A stretch of DNA of 37,910 nt from contig CP070737.1 of NCBI GenBank assembly GCA_020347665.1, positions 864,031-901,940 of the forward strand, given 5' to 3'. How positions within the stretch are numbered: position 1 is the first letter of the stretch; every line of letters begins with the position of its first letter. Under the pieces are notes generated by a model. That model was not told where the DNA came from. It did not search any database and saw only the letters and a list, made by a program, of their open reading frames with translations. Below are positions 7,309-14,521 of the stretch, piece by piece. This DNA is from Nitrospiraceae bacterium (lineage in GTDB: Bacteria > Nitrospirota > Thermodesulfovibrionia > Thermodesulfovibrionales > UBA6898). A program made the translations under genes and the position numbers.

Positions 7309-9119
7309 TGCGGGACAGGCAGTGCGGCACCCTTCGTGAAGAAGACATCGGCTCTGTTCTGGCAGTTACGGGCTGGGTGTTCAGGAGGAGAGATCACGGG
7401 GGATTAATATTTATTGATCTCCGTGACCGGAGCGGCATATGCCAGGTAGTTTTCAGCCCCGAAGTTTCCGGCGAGGTTCATGAAAACGCCCATAATCTCC
7501 GCGCAGAATATGTGATTTCTGTTAAGGGTGAAATACGCCGGCGACCAGAAGGTACCGAAAACAGGGATATCCCAACCGGTCTTGTAGAGCTCTATGTAAA
7601 AGAACTCGAAGTGCTTAATGAATCTGCTCCACTGCCATTTACTATTGAAGAAGCCGCTGAAACAGGTGAAACGCTTAGACTAAAGCATAAGTACCTCGAC
7701 CTGCGAAGACCGGAACTTCAGCAAAATATCATCATTCGACACAGGGTTGCGAAGTTGATTCGTGACTACCTTGATGAACATGGTTTTCTTGAAATAGAAA
7801 CTCCTGTTTTGACGAAATCAACTCCTGAAGGGGCACGGGATTATCTGGTGCCGAGCCGGTTGCACCCGGGACATTTTTTTGCGCTTCCCCAGTCACCGCA
7901 GCTGTTCAAGCAGATCCTCATGGTTGCAGGATTTGAGAAATATTTTCAGATTGTCAAGTGCTTCCGTGACGAAGATCTAAGAGCTGACCGCCAGCCTGAG
8001 TTCACGCAGGTTGACCTGGAGATGTCTTTTGTAGAAAAGAACCATATTTTCAGTCTTATTGAAGGATTGATGGAAATGCTCTTCAGAGATGTTCTTGATA
8101 TCGACCTGAACATTCCTTTCCAACGGTTGAGCTTTCATGATTCCATGGAACGGTTTGGCAATGACAAGCCTGATCTCAGGTTTGGCCTTGAACTGTCAGA
8201 CATGGCAGATCTTGCAGAACAGGGAACGTTCAAAGTCTTTCTTGATGCTGTACAGTCCGGGGGAAAGGTAAAGGCACTGAATGGCAAGGGAATGGCAGGT
8301 CTGTCGAGAAAAGAGATAGATATGCTTACAGAGGATGCCCAGTCTTATGGTGCCCAAGGGCTTGCATGGATAAAGGTCAAGAATGGTTTTGATTCACCCA
8401 TTGCCAAATTTTTCCCTGAAGAAGTACTTCGTCAAATGGCTCAACGATTGCGAGCCGAAGAAGGGGATCTCATGCTCTTTATTGCTGACAAACCGAACGT
8501 TGTGTATGACGTTTTGAGCCGTATGAGACTCGACCTCGGACAAAGGCTCAATTTGATTAAGCAGGGATATGCCTTTGCATGGATTGTCGACTATCCTCTC
8601 CTTGAATGGGATGACGAAGAAAAACGATTTCAGGCGATGCATCATCCTTTTACAGCTCCGATAGATGCTGACAGGGAAAAAATGCTTGCAGGCGCTGCTG
8701 GTGACAAGACAATGCTTTCGTCATTAAAGGCGCAGGCATATGATATTGTTCTCAATGGAAATGAAATAGGCGGCGGAAGTATCCGTATTCATAAAAAAAC
8801 GGTACAGCAGAAGATGTTTGAAATACTGAACATTTCTGAAAAAGAGGCCCGGATGAAATTCGGATTTCTCCTCGATGCGCTTCAGTATGGTGCACCTCCG
8901 CATGGTGGTATCGCGCTTGGTCTGGACAGGCTCGTTATGCTGTTGGTTGGTGCACAGTCAATAAGGGATGTTATTGCATTTCCAAAAACACAAAAGGCGT
9001 CATGTATGATGTCTGGCGCACCTTCACTGATAACTCACGGACAGCTAAAAGAACTTCATATTAAGACTGATGGGAATTTTGACCCTCCTGAAGAGGGCTC
9101 AGTCCAAGGACAAGGTTAA
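7305..9119 (+). CDS. aspS: Aspartyl-tRNA synthetase, probably non-discriminating (Asp/Asn)
   Basis: Class II synthetase of bacterial type, 604 residues: N-terminal OB-fold anticodon domain, catalytic core with FRDEDLRADRQPEFTQ (motif 2) and GIALGLDRLVMLL (motif 3), and the inserted GAD domain in the middle. It charges tRNA-Asp. In the anticodon domain residue 31 is His (RRRDHGGLIF) and residue 83 is Gly (RPEGTEN). His/Gly at these places is linked to enzymes that also charge tRNA-Asn, whereas discriminating enzymes usually carry Leu and Lys or another residue there. If so, the cell would finish Asn-tRNA with GatCAB, which is not in this window. ATG 7305 overlaps the rluB stop; GAGGTGAGG lies just upstream. 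A second ATG at 7308 is possible. Confidence 0.95.
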   Translation: MMRDRQCGTLREEDIGSVLAVTGWVFRRRDHGGLIFIDLRDRSGICQVVFSPEVSGEVHENAHNLRAEYVISVKGEIRRRPEGTENRDIPTGLVELYVKELEVLNESAPLPFTIEEAAETGETLRLKHKYLDLRRPELQQNIIIRHRVAKLIRDYLDEHGFLEIETPVLTKSTPEGARDYLVPSRLHPGHFFALPQSPQLFKQILMVAGFEKYFQIVKCFRDEDLRADRQPEFTQVDLEMSFVEKNHIFSLIEGLMEMLFRDVLDIDLNIPFQRLSFHDSMERFGNDKPDLRFGLELSDMADLAEQGTFKVFLDAVQSGGKVKALNGKGMAGLSRKEIDMLTEDAQSYGAQGLAWIKVKNGFDSPIAKFFPEEVLRQMAQRLRAEEGDLMLFIADKPNVVYDVLSRMRLDLGQRLNLIKQGYAFAWIVDYPLLEWDDEEKRFQAMHHPFTAPIDADREKMLAGAAGDKTMLSSLKAQAYDIVLNGNEIGGGSIRIHKKTVQQKMFEILNISEKEARMKFGFLLDALQYGAPPHGGIALGLDRLVMLLVGAQSIRDVIAFPKTQKASCMMSGAPSLITHGQLKELHIKTDGNFDPPEEGSVQGQG

Positions 9120-9144
9120 GGCTCAGTCCAAGGACAAGGCTAAG
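9097..9144 (+). repeat. 24-bp tandem duplication across the aspS stop codon
   Basis: Bases 9097-9120 and 9121-9144 are direct copies differing at one base (T at 9116, C at 9140). The aspS stop TAA is inside the first copy and a TAA recurs in the same frame in the second. The following 40 bases are a purine-rich degenerate continuation. It looks like recent slippage, harmless to the reading frame. Confidence 0.8.
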
Positions 9145-9261
9145 GCAGGTACAGGTAGAGGCACAGAGAAAGACAGGCGAAAGCTATAGCTAATACAAAA
9201 AAAGTAGGCACTGAGCAGTAAGGAGAAAAGACGGGCTTGTCCGCCGTGTAGTAAGGCTTGA

Positions 9262-9284
9262 TTCATCCGCCTCAGGCGGATGAA
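9262..9284. repeat. Perfect palindrome between aspS and the Cys-rich gene
   Basis: TTCATCCGCC (9262-9271) and GGCGGATGAA (9275-9284) form a 10-bp perfect stem with a 3-base loop. No T-run follows on either strand. The core CCGCCT..AGGCGG is shared with the palindrome at 37004, which suggests a family of dispersed palindromic elements. Confidence 0.6.
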
Positions 9285-9357
9285 GGCTCAGAAAAACTTA
9301 TTGGCGGTTACAGGCAATTTTTGTGCAGCCGCCGATATGTGGAACAGGATCTAAAAC

Positions 9358-9546
9358 TTACGGCGTTGTTATAAAATCATTTACGTTCGGATTGTTTGTT
9401 TCTCTCATGAACGTATAAAGAGGGCACGTCTTGAATTTTTTTGTCATGCAGTATTCATCAAGCTGATTATCAGACGGTGCGTACAATTTTTCTTCTACTT
9501 CGCATCGCAGTATTGTGCTACTGTTCAGAAACGGGCATTTTATCAT
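9358..9546 (-). CDS. Small Cys-rich protein (62 residues), function unknown
   Basis: The frame starts at ATG 9546, chosen because AGGAGG lies 5 bases upstream (9552-9557); the longer open frame to 9603 has no such signal. The product has four cysteines (Cys4, Cys15, Cys33, Cys41) in the pattern CPF-x8-C, then EYC-x7-CPLY, which looks like a metal-binding or Fe-S knuckle. There is no signal peptide or membrane segment. I recognise the general shape from many small bacterial proteins but cannot name a function. It converges on aspS and is divergent from mnmA. Confidence 0.65.
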   Translation of the reverse strand: MIKCPFLNSSTILRCEVEEKLYAPSDNQLDEYCMTKKFKTCPLYTFMRETNNPNVNDFITTP

Positions 9547-9966
9547 TGAAACCTCCTCTGTATGATTGATCGTTCCATTTTTTTTTGAGAAATCTACCCC
9601 CAAAATGGCTGTGATAGTTTCTTAATAATCTCCCGTGCGGCTTTCCAGACGATATCTGTGACTTTAATGCCTGTGTCTTAGATACCACAACGATAAACAA
9701 AATATATACCAGCAATAACACTATTAACGAAAATATAAATTTCTATAAGAAAAACAGATAGTTTTTAGACAGGTTGGCCAATTATGGGAAATTCAGAAAA
9801 TAAGAAAAGTGTATCATGGCACAGAAGTGTATCATAACAATACTGTGCAATGTTACATCATGCAGGAGGAGGCACGATGATAAATCTTTGAGATCTGGAA
9901 CGCTGCCAGGGGTGCACGTGATGAGAATACAGCCAAACAATTGATTTATTTCTGTTATATTACATC
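9547..9966. other. 420-base divergent intergenic region
   Basis: AT-rich region between the Cys-rich gene and mnmA. It contains AGTGTATCAT repeated twice at about 9808 and 9825, and GCACAG/CTGTGC as an inverted repeat around the second copy (about 9819-9849), which could be a protein-binding site. A strong AGGAGGAGG at about 9862 leads only to a five-codon frame. I see no gene. Confidence 0.4.
9953..9961 (+). promoter_or_regulatory. Extended -10 box abutting the mnmA start
   Basis: TGTTATATT (TGN plus TATATT) ends 5 bases before ATG 9967, and there is no ribosome binding site between. Transcription would begin at or within a base or two of the ATG. Confidence 0.45.
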
Positions 9967-11034
9967 ATGGCTAAAGTTGTCGTAGGCATGAGTGGTGGCA
10001 TTGATTCCAGTGTCTCAGCGTACCTTCTGAAACAGGAGGGATTTGAGGTGGAGGGCATCAGCTTTATCCTGTGGGAGGCGCGTAACAGGTCGAATTTTAC
10101 AACATGCTGTTCTCTTGAAGCAGTGAACAGTGCTTCGAAAACAGCTGGCACATTGGGTATTACGCTTGAGTCGCTTGATGTCCGTGAGGTATTCATTGAG
10201 AAGGTGATTGAGCCATTTATAGATGCATATACCAGAGGACTGACGCCCAATCCCTGTATTCTCTGCAATGAATATATAAAATTTCCTTTTCTTCTTCGGG
10301 AAGCTGAAAAACGGAACGCAGAGTTTATAGCGACCGGCCACTATGCACGGGTTGAAAAAATTCGGGATTCAGGCTCTGAACAGTGTGCTCTTAAAAAGGG
10401 ATTGGATACCCAAAAAGATCAGTCATACGTACTCTACAGAGTTCGGAAAGAAGAACTGGAAAAACTGGTTTTGCCCCTCGGCGATTATTTGAAGACAAAT
10501 GTGCGGGACATTGCCCGATCAGTTGATCTCGAAGCAGCGGACAGACAGGAAAGTCAGGAGATCTGCTTTATTGAAGATAAGAATTATTTTAAATTTATTG
10601 AAAAGATTTCTCCAGTTGCTGGTGAACCGGGACCGATCATTGATAAGCAGGGCACTGTTCTCGGCGCCCATAGAGGTATTTACTGTTATACCATCGGACA
10701 GAGGAAAGGTTTGGGTATTGCCTCGCCGGAGCCGTATTACGTTACAAAGATCGATCAGGCAAAAAATGCGATCTATGTTGGCCTTAAGGAAGACGCAGAG
10801 ATCTCAAAATTATTTATTGAAAATGCAACATGGCTGTTCAAACCATCGTCGGCCGTATCCAAGGCCACGGTCAAAGTCCGTTCTATGATGAAAGACAAAC
10901 CTGCGACTATCGAAATCCTGGATAAAGGTGTAAACGTTACATTTGATGAGCCCCAATGGGCGCCTGCCCCGGGTCAAAGTGCCGTGTTTTATGATGGTGA
11001 CATCGTGATCGGCGGAGGCATTATCGCGACGTAA
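9967..11034 (+). CDS. mnmA: tRNA-specific 2-thiouridylase MnmA
   Basis: Installs the 2-thio group on U34 of tRNA-Lys, -Glu and -Gln, using ATP to activate the base and persulfide sulfur. The 355-residue protein has the PP-loop GMSGGIDSS at 7-15, the catalytic Cys97 in TPNPCILCN, and the second catalytic Cys200 in ESQEICFI; YTIGQRKGLGI and the C-terminal beta-barrel follow. All key residues are present. The start is ATG 9967, matching family N-termini (MAKVVVGMSGG). It is a single gene ending in the terminator shared with cspA. Confidence 0.95.
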   Translation: MAKVVVGMSGGIDSSVSAYLLKQEGFEVEGISFILWEARNRSNFTTCCSLEAVNSASKTAGTLGITLESLDVREVFIEKVIEPFIDAYTRGLTPNPCILCNEYIKFPFLLREAEKRNAEFIATGHYARVEKIRDSGSEQCALKKGLDTQKDQSYVLYRVRKEELEKLVLPLGDYLKTNVRDIARSVDLEAADRQESQEICFIEDKNYFKFIEKISPVAGEPGPIIDKQGTVLGAHRGIYCYTIGQRKGLGIASPEPYYVTKIDQAKNAIYVGLKEDAEISKLFIENATWLFKPSSAVSKATVKVRSMMKDKPATIEILDKGVNVTFDEPQWAPAPGQSAVFYDGDIVIGGGIIAT

Positions 11035-11164
11035 TGCATCACGACAGAATCTACTCAATGAGAAATGTTTATGACTTTGGTGTGCAACGGTCAGAAGGTA
11101 CGTTCTTTCAGATATGTCCGAGGATAGAGCTTATTCTGCCTGTATATCATATCCCCTTGAAATG

Positions 11165-11196
11165 AAAAGTCCCCCTGTAGTGCAGGGGGACTTTTT
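11165..11196. terminator. Bidirectional intrinsic terminator between mnmA and cspA
   Basis: AAAAGTCCCCCTG (11165-11177) pairs with CAGGGGGACTTTT (11183-11195) around a 5-base loop. The stem is GC-rich with T-runs on both strands, so it can end transcripts of mnmA (plus) and cspA (minus). Confidence 0.9.
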
Positions 11197-11203
11197 AGGT
11201 TAA

Positions 11204-11404
11204 TTAGAGTTTTACTACATTGATAGCCTTGGGGCCTTTCGGGCCTTTTTCAGTATCAAAGCTAACCTGGTCACCCTCAGCAAGGCTCTTAAAGCCATTG
11301 CCCTGGATGGACGTATGGTGGACAAAAGCTTCACTTCCGTCTTCACTCGTAATAAAGCCGAAACCCTTGCTGTCGTTAAACCATTTTACCGTTCCATTTG
11401 CCAT
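11204..11404 (-). CDS. cspA: Cold-shock protein, CspA family
   Basis: Single cold-shock domain of 66 residues, an RNA/DNA chaperone that binds single strands. RNP1 KGFGFI and RNP2 EAFVHHTS are intact, and the length is exactly that of the family. GGAGGTAA (11418 to 11411) precedes the ATG at 11404. The leader is unusual: the ribosome binding site lies in a stem, and a terminator-like hairpin lies just upstream near the expected transcription start. This suggests control by RNA structure, as known for cspA in E. coli, though with different sequences. Confidence 0.95.
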   Translation of the reverse strand: MANGTVKWFNDSKGFGFITSEDGSEAFVHHTSIQGNGFKSLAEGDQVSFDTEKGPKGPKAINVVKL

Positions 11405-11409
11405 GATTA

Positions 11410-11448
11410 TTTACCTCCTTTTCAGTATTTGAAGTTTCAGGAGGTAAA
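11410..11448 (-). promoter_or_regulatory. Stem masking the cspA ribosome binding site
   Basis: Bases 11410-11419 and 11439-11448 are perfectly complementary (10 bp), with TTACCTCC at 11411-11418 against GGAGGTAA at 11440-11447. In the minus-strand RNA the cspA Shine-Dalgarno sequence is paired in this stem with a 19-base loop. A temperature- or protein-responsive switch is plausible but inferred. Confidence 0.65.
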
Positions 11449-11452
11449 GTCA

Positions 11453-11485
11453 TAAAAAAACCGCAAAGCTGAATACTTTGCGGTT
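11453..11485 (-). terminator. Terminator-like hairpin in the cspA leader
   Basis: On the minus strand AACCGCAAAG (11485 to 11476), a 7-base loop and CTTTGCGGTT (11468 to 11459) form a perfect 10-bp stem that runs into seven T. It sits upstream of cspA and just downstream of its probable promoter. It could be an attenuator, a 5' stabilising stem, or the terminator of the bioW/lipid-kinase transcript. Confidence 0.7.
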
Positions 11486-11493
11486 AAAATGTA

Positions 11494-11522
11494 ACAAAAT
11501 ACTCCAGTAAGCTTCATGTCAA
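11494..11522 (-). promoter_or_regulatory. Probable cspA promoter
   Basis: TTGACA (11522 to 11517) is a perfect -35 box. The -10 is either TTTTGT at 17-base spacing or TATTTT at 15-base spacing. Transcription would start near 11488, at the foot of the terminator-like hairpin. Confidence 0.45.
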
Positions 11523-11793
11523 GAATAGCATATTATGGAATAAATAAGCAAACAGAATAATGTACATCGGTAAGAGTCTTCTTTTATCTTGTTTCTTCGA
11601 TCACCACAGTGCTTATCTCAATCGAACCTCACAATTATGCTCGCCAAGCCATGGATGAGAATTACAGGAAGAAAATGATTTCTCAGAGCAACACGTGCAA
11701 TCAATTTATCCGTAGTTGTTTCAGTTTCTGAGAACTGTATTTCTGCAGATGAAGTCCGCTTTCCTAACTTGATTTGCTTAATAAGGTGATCTG
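11523..11793. other. Gap downstream of the lipid kinase gene
   Basis: No annotated gene. On the minus strand a frame with coding-like codon use runs from about 11810 to a TGA at 11618-11620. It overlaps the lipid kinase stop in another frame, has no ATG/GTG start with a ribosome binding site, and resembles no family I know. It may be a decayed gene end. Confidence 0.3.
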
Positions 11794-12678
11794 TCAGAAA
11801 ACTATTCTTATTGCATCTTTTGCGATTGATATTTCTGCAGGAGTTGTGCCGAAGTAATCACCATCAACCTGTATATATGCACGGCCTTTTATTTCAATAT
11901 GTTCCGATGCTACATAGATTACGTCATCATTCTTGAGATGTGTGCCTTTCATCACACCAAAGACGTATCTCAGCAGGTCAGCTCGTTTTTTCCCCTCAAA
12001 AATGCACATATGGAGACGTGGGTCAAGGACACTCGAATCAGGGGTTACTGAAAAATGGCCTCCGTACTTGCGTGCGTTTCCAACTATGGCACAATAACCT
12101 GCATAATTCCTTCCATCGGTGTTTAGAGTCAGTTTATTCGGGCTGTAGACAACAAAGTTTTTTAGCCCGCTCATGACATAGGCAGCTTTTCCGGATATTT
12201 TCTTAAGTGACTTGTTAACGTCGCGTACAGCTTTTCCGTCAAATCCAATTCCGGCCATAAGAGAAAAATAACGCGAAACCCTTGATACACTCTCTGAAAG
12301 GGTAATCTTGCCGAGGCAAACTTTTTTCGGGGTCTTTGACAGTGCGGTCTCCACGGCACCGTCAATATGTTCAGGTATAGCAAGTTCCTTTGCAAGGACA
12401 TTGGTGGTGCCAAGCGGAAGTACTGCCAGAGGTATTTCTGACCAGACAAGGCCATTTAGCACTTCATTGATAGTACCGTCTCCGCCAGCAGCGATTATGA
12501 GAAATGCTTTTTTCTCCTTGGCTTTTCTGGCCAGATGCTCTGCATCACCCCTTTTTTCTGTCAGGAAAACCTCGGACGAAAACCCCTTTTTTGTCAACAG
12601 GGCCGCAGCCGATTCAATCTTTCTTGCAGATGATTTCCTGGCTGCAGGATTACTTATTATTACTATCAAGGATTTCAT
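11794..12678 (-). CDS. Lipid/diacylglycerol kinase, YegS/BmrU family
   Basis: Soluble kinase of the DAGK catalytic family that phosphorylates diacylglycerol or a related lipid with ATP at the membrane face. The 294 residues show IISNPAA at 7-13, the nucleotide-binding GGDGTINEV at 65-73, LPLGTTNVLA near 97, GIGFDG near 148 and a C-terminal QVDGDYFG. The precise lipid is not readable. The start at ATG 12678 overlaps the end of bioW by 29 bases, so the two genes form an operon and translation is probably coupled. Confidence 0.88.
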   Translation of the reverse strand: MKSLIVIISNPAARKSSARKIESAAALLTKKGFSSEVFLTEKRGDAEHLARKAKEKKAFLIIAAGGDGTINEVLNGLVWSEIPLAVLPLGTTNVLAKELAIPEHIDGAVETALSKTPKKVCLGKITLSESVSRVSRYFSLMAGIGFDGKAVRDVNKSLKKISGKAAYVMSGLKNFVVYSPNKLTLNTDGRNYAGYCAIVGNARKYGGHFSVTPDSSVLDPRLHMCIFEGKKRADLLRYVFGVMKGTHLKNDDVIYVASEHIEIKGRAYIQVDGDYFGTTPAEISIAKDAIRIVF

Positions 12679-13507
12679 GAAGAGGTACCACTCCTGAACA
12701 GTCAGCTATCTTGATGATTATGACGGATGATGTTTCAAGAAACTCTATTAATTCTTCGACATCCGTATTCTCTCTTACGAAAAATACCCTGCCTCCTTTT
12801 TTACTTCTTTTCCGTTTTATATGAGGAATTCTAACATACCCATATTTTCTTGATGAGACATATCCAGTGGTATAGTCAGGGTCATCGGATATGCAGAGCT
12901 CTGCCATTATATGTTGACTTGACGCTACCTTTGATGCGAGAATGATAGCTTCTTTCACGGTAGTAATATTTATTTTCTGCCCCGCGAGATTGCGAGAGAG
13001 GATACCAGCCGCCTTTTCTGTGATGCCGAGTCGTGAGACTCGAACACCTCTTTGTTTGTCAGGGTCGATTCTGCTGCCGGACACTTTAGTAACGAGCGCA
13101 GCTCCCCGCAATGTCTGAGGGCTCTGCATGATGGAAAAAGCTTTTTCTATGGCATGTTCGGATATGCCGGCGGAAACCAGGATTTTTTGGACAAACCTTT
13201 CTGCTGTAACACGAGAGCGGCTGTTAATGGTTTTAACCGGAAGTGAACTGATCGTTAGGGGTTTTCGTCTGAGCTTCTCCAGGGTAATGGCGATTGTATC
13301 TGGCTTTCCCCTGGGGTGATTTATAGCCCTCGCAATATATTCATTTATAATTCTGCTGATATCCGATTCTTTATACAGTCCCTCAGCTCCAGAAACATGA
13401 ATGTCATAGGGGGTCAAACCGGAAGCTGAATGCTGTTGAATATATTTTTTGCGTTTTGTGCTGTGCGCCCTATTTTTTTTTGACGCACGCATCCGTATAT
13501 TCCACAT
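12650..13507 (-). CDS. bioW: 6-carboxyhexanoate-CoA ligase (pimeloyl-CoA synthetase) BioW
   Basis: Activates pimelate to pimeloyl-CoA, the first committed compound of biotin synthesis in BioW organisms. The 285-residue protein shares the family blocks IRMRAS at the start, IHVSGAEGLY, RGVRVSR, KEAIILASKV, AELCISDDPDYTTGYV and GGRVFFV, in the same order as Bacillus BioW. An insertion of about 20 basic residues follows IRMRAS. The open frame extends 43 codons further upstream, but ATG 13507 gives the family N-terminus. No ribosome binding site is present; a perfect TATAAT ends 7 bases upstream. It heads an operon with the lipid kinase. bioB is 1 kb away; bioF, bioA and bioD are not in the window. 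Confidence 0.9.
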   Translation of the reverse strand: MWNIRMRASKKNRAHSTKRKKYIQQHSASGLTPYDIHVSGAEGLYKESDISRIINEYIARAINHPRGKPDTIAITLEKLRRKPLTISSLPVKTINSRSRVTAERFVQKILVSAGISEHAIEKAFSIMQSPQTLRGAALVTKVSGSRIDPDKQRGVRVSRLGITEKAAGILSRNLAGQKINITTVKEAIILASKVASSQHIMAELCISDDPDYTTGYVSSRKYGYVRIPHIKRKRSKKGGRVFFVRENTDVEELIEFLETSSVIIIKIADCSGVVPLHEILDSNNK

Positions 13508-13514
13508 AATGTGG

Positions 13515-13520
13515 ATTATA
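13515..13520 (-). promoter_or_regulatory. -10 box abutting the bioW start
   Basis: TATAAT (13520 to 13515, minus strand) ends 7 bases before the bioW ATG with no ribosome binding site between, pointing to a leaderless message. The -35 region would overlap the divergent -10 box at 13538. Confidence 0.5.
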
Positions 13521-13537
13521 CTACAGGGAAACTGAAA

Positions 13538-13543
13538 TATAAT
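13538..13543 (+). promoter_or_regulatory. -10 box for the ADP-ribosylglycohydrolase gene
   Basis: TATAAT at 13538-13543 would start transcription near 13550. GAAGGA at about 13562 then serves ATG 13575. It lies 18 bases from the oppositely directed bioW -10 box, so polymerases on the two promoters would interfere. Confidence 0.45.
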
Positions 13544-13574
13544 AAAATATGACCATGCACGCGAAGGATAGGGC

Positions 13575-14501
13575 ATGATTACACCAGTCGAGAGATTCAG
13601 GGGATGCCTGATGGGTCTTATGCTCGGAGACGCCATTGGTGCTCCTTTCGAAGGTTGTCGACAGGGAATAGAGCCTGATTTTCAGAAAGACCTGCCTGCG
13701 GTACTTCGCTATACTGATGATTCAGAGATGGCTATCGGCGTTGGAGAGTCACTGATTGCTTCAGACGGGTTTGACCCCGATGATATGGCGATGAGATTTG
13801 CTGAAAATTACAATCCCCTGAGGGGGTATGGTTCCGGAACAGCGGCAATTATAAACATGATCAAGAGCGGCATGCACTGGAAAGAAGCCAACACGAAAGT
13901 ATTTAAAAATGGATCTTTTGGTAATGGATCTGCCATGCGCGCTGCTCCGTTAGGACTATTCTTTTCCCACCGAACAGGACAACTCCGGGCAGCAGTTGAA
14001 GAAGCAAGTTCAATAACGCACCATCATGTTCTGGGAAAAGAAGGCGCAGTTTTACTTGCATATGCAGTTTCGTTGCTTGTGACGCAGGAAGTTATGAAGG
14101 ACAGAAACCATATGATAGACGCACTGCTTGGATTTACTTCTTCAGATGAATACTCTGCAAAACTCCTAATCATGAAGGAATTGATCAAAGAAGAAGCAAG
14201 TGGGGAACAAGTTGTCTTGAGACTCGGCAATACCGTTTTGGCATTGGAATCTGTTCCAGCGGCGCTCTATGTCTTCTTGGTCTATGGGAGTGATTTTAAG
14301 AAGATGATGCAGGTATGCATTTCCCTGGGCGGAGATACTGACACCATTGGTGCTATGGCAGGTGCCTTGAGCGGCTGTCTTCTTGGAGAGCAGGCTCTGC
14401 CGGGGGAATGGATTCAGAAACTCGAAAATGGTGAAAAAGGAAAGGACCATATAGTGGAAATTGCTGAAAGGCTCTTTCTCATGCATCAAGCCCATTCATA
14501 A
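13575..14501 (+). CDS. ADP-ribosylglycohydrolase family protein
   Basis: Cytosolic hydrolase of the ARH/DraG fold, 308 residues, which removes ADP-ribose from proteins or related small molecules. The paired metal-binding motifs are present: YTDDSEM (Thr47, Asp48, Asp49) and GGDTDTIGAMAGAL near residues 255-268. The N-terminal GLMLGDAIGAPFEG is also typical. The target is unknown. DraG proper reverses nitrogenase modification with DraT, but no nitrogenase or DraT is in view, so a general role is as likely. It lies alone between the two biotin-related operons and is divergent from bioW. Confidence 0.88.
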   Translation: MITPVERFRGCLMGLMLGDAIGAPFEGCRQGIEPDFQKDLPAVLRYTDDSEMAIGVGESLIASDGFDPDDMAMRFAENYNPLRGYGSGTAAIINMIKSGMHWKEANTKVFKNGSFGNGSAMRAAPLGLFFSHRTGQLRAAVEEASSITHHHVLGKEGAVLLAYAVSLLVTQEVMKDRNHMIDALLGFTSSDEYSAKLLIMKELIKEEASGEQVVLRLGNTVLALESVPAALYVFLVYGSDFKKMMQVCISLGGDTDTIGAMAGALSGCLLGEQALPGEWIQKLENGEKGKDHIVEIAERLFLMHQAHS

Positions 14502-14521
14502 TATTTTTCCTTTGTTTTCAT

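Noticed and set aside
9518-9721. 67-codon minus-strand frame upstream of the Cys-rich gene
   Set aside because: It overlaps the Cys-rich gene start in another frame and has a leader-like, AT-rich composition without a ribosome binding site.
9862-9890. AGGAGGAGG followed by ATG upstream of mnmA
   Set aside because: The frame stops after four codons; no conserved leader-peptide feature is visible.
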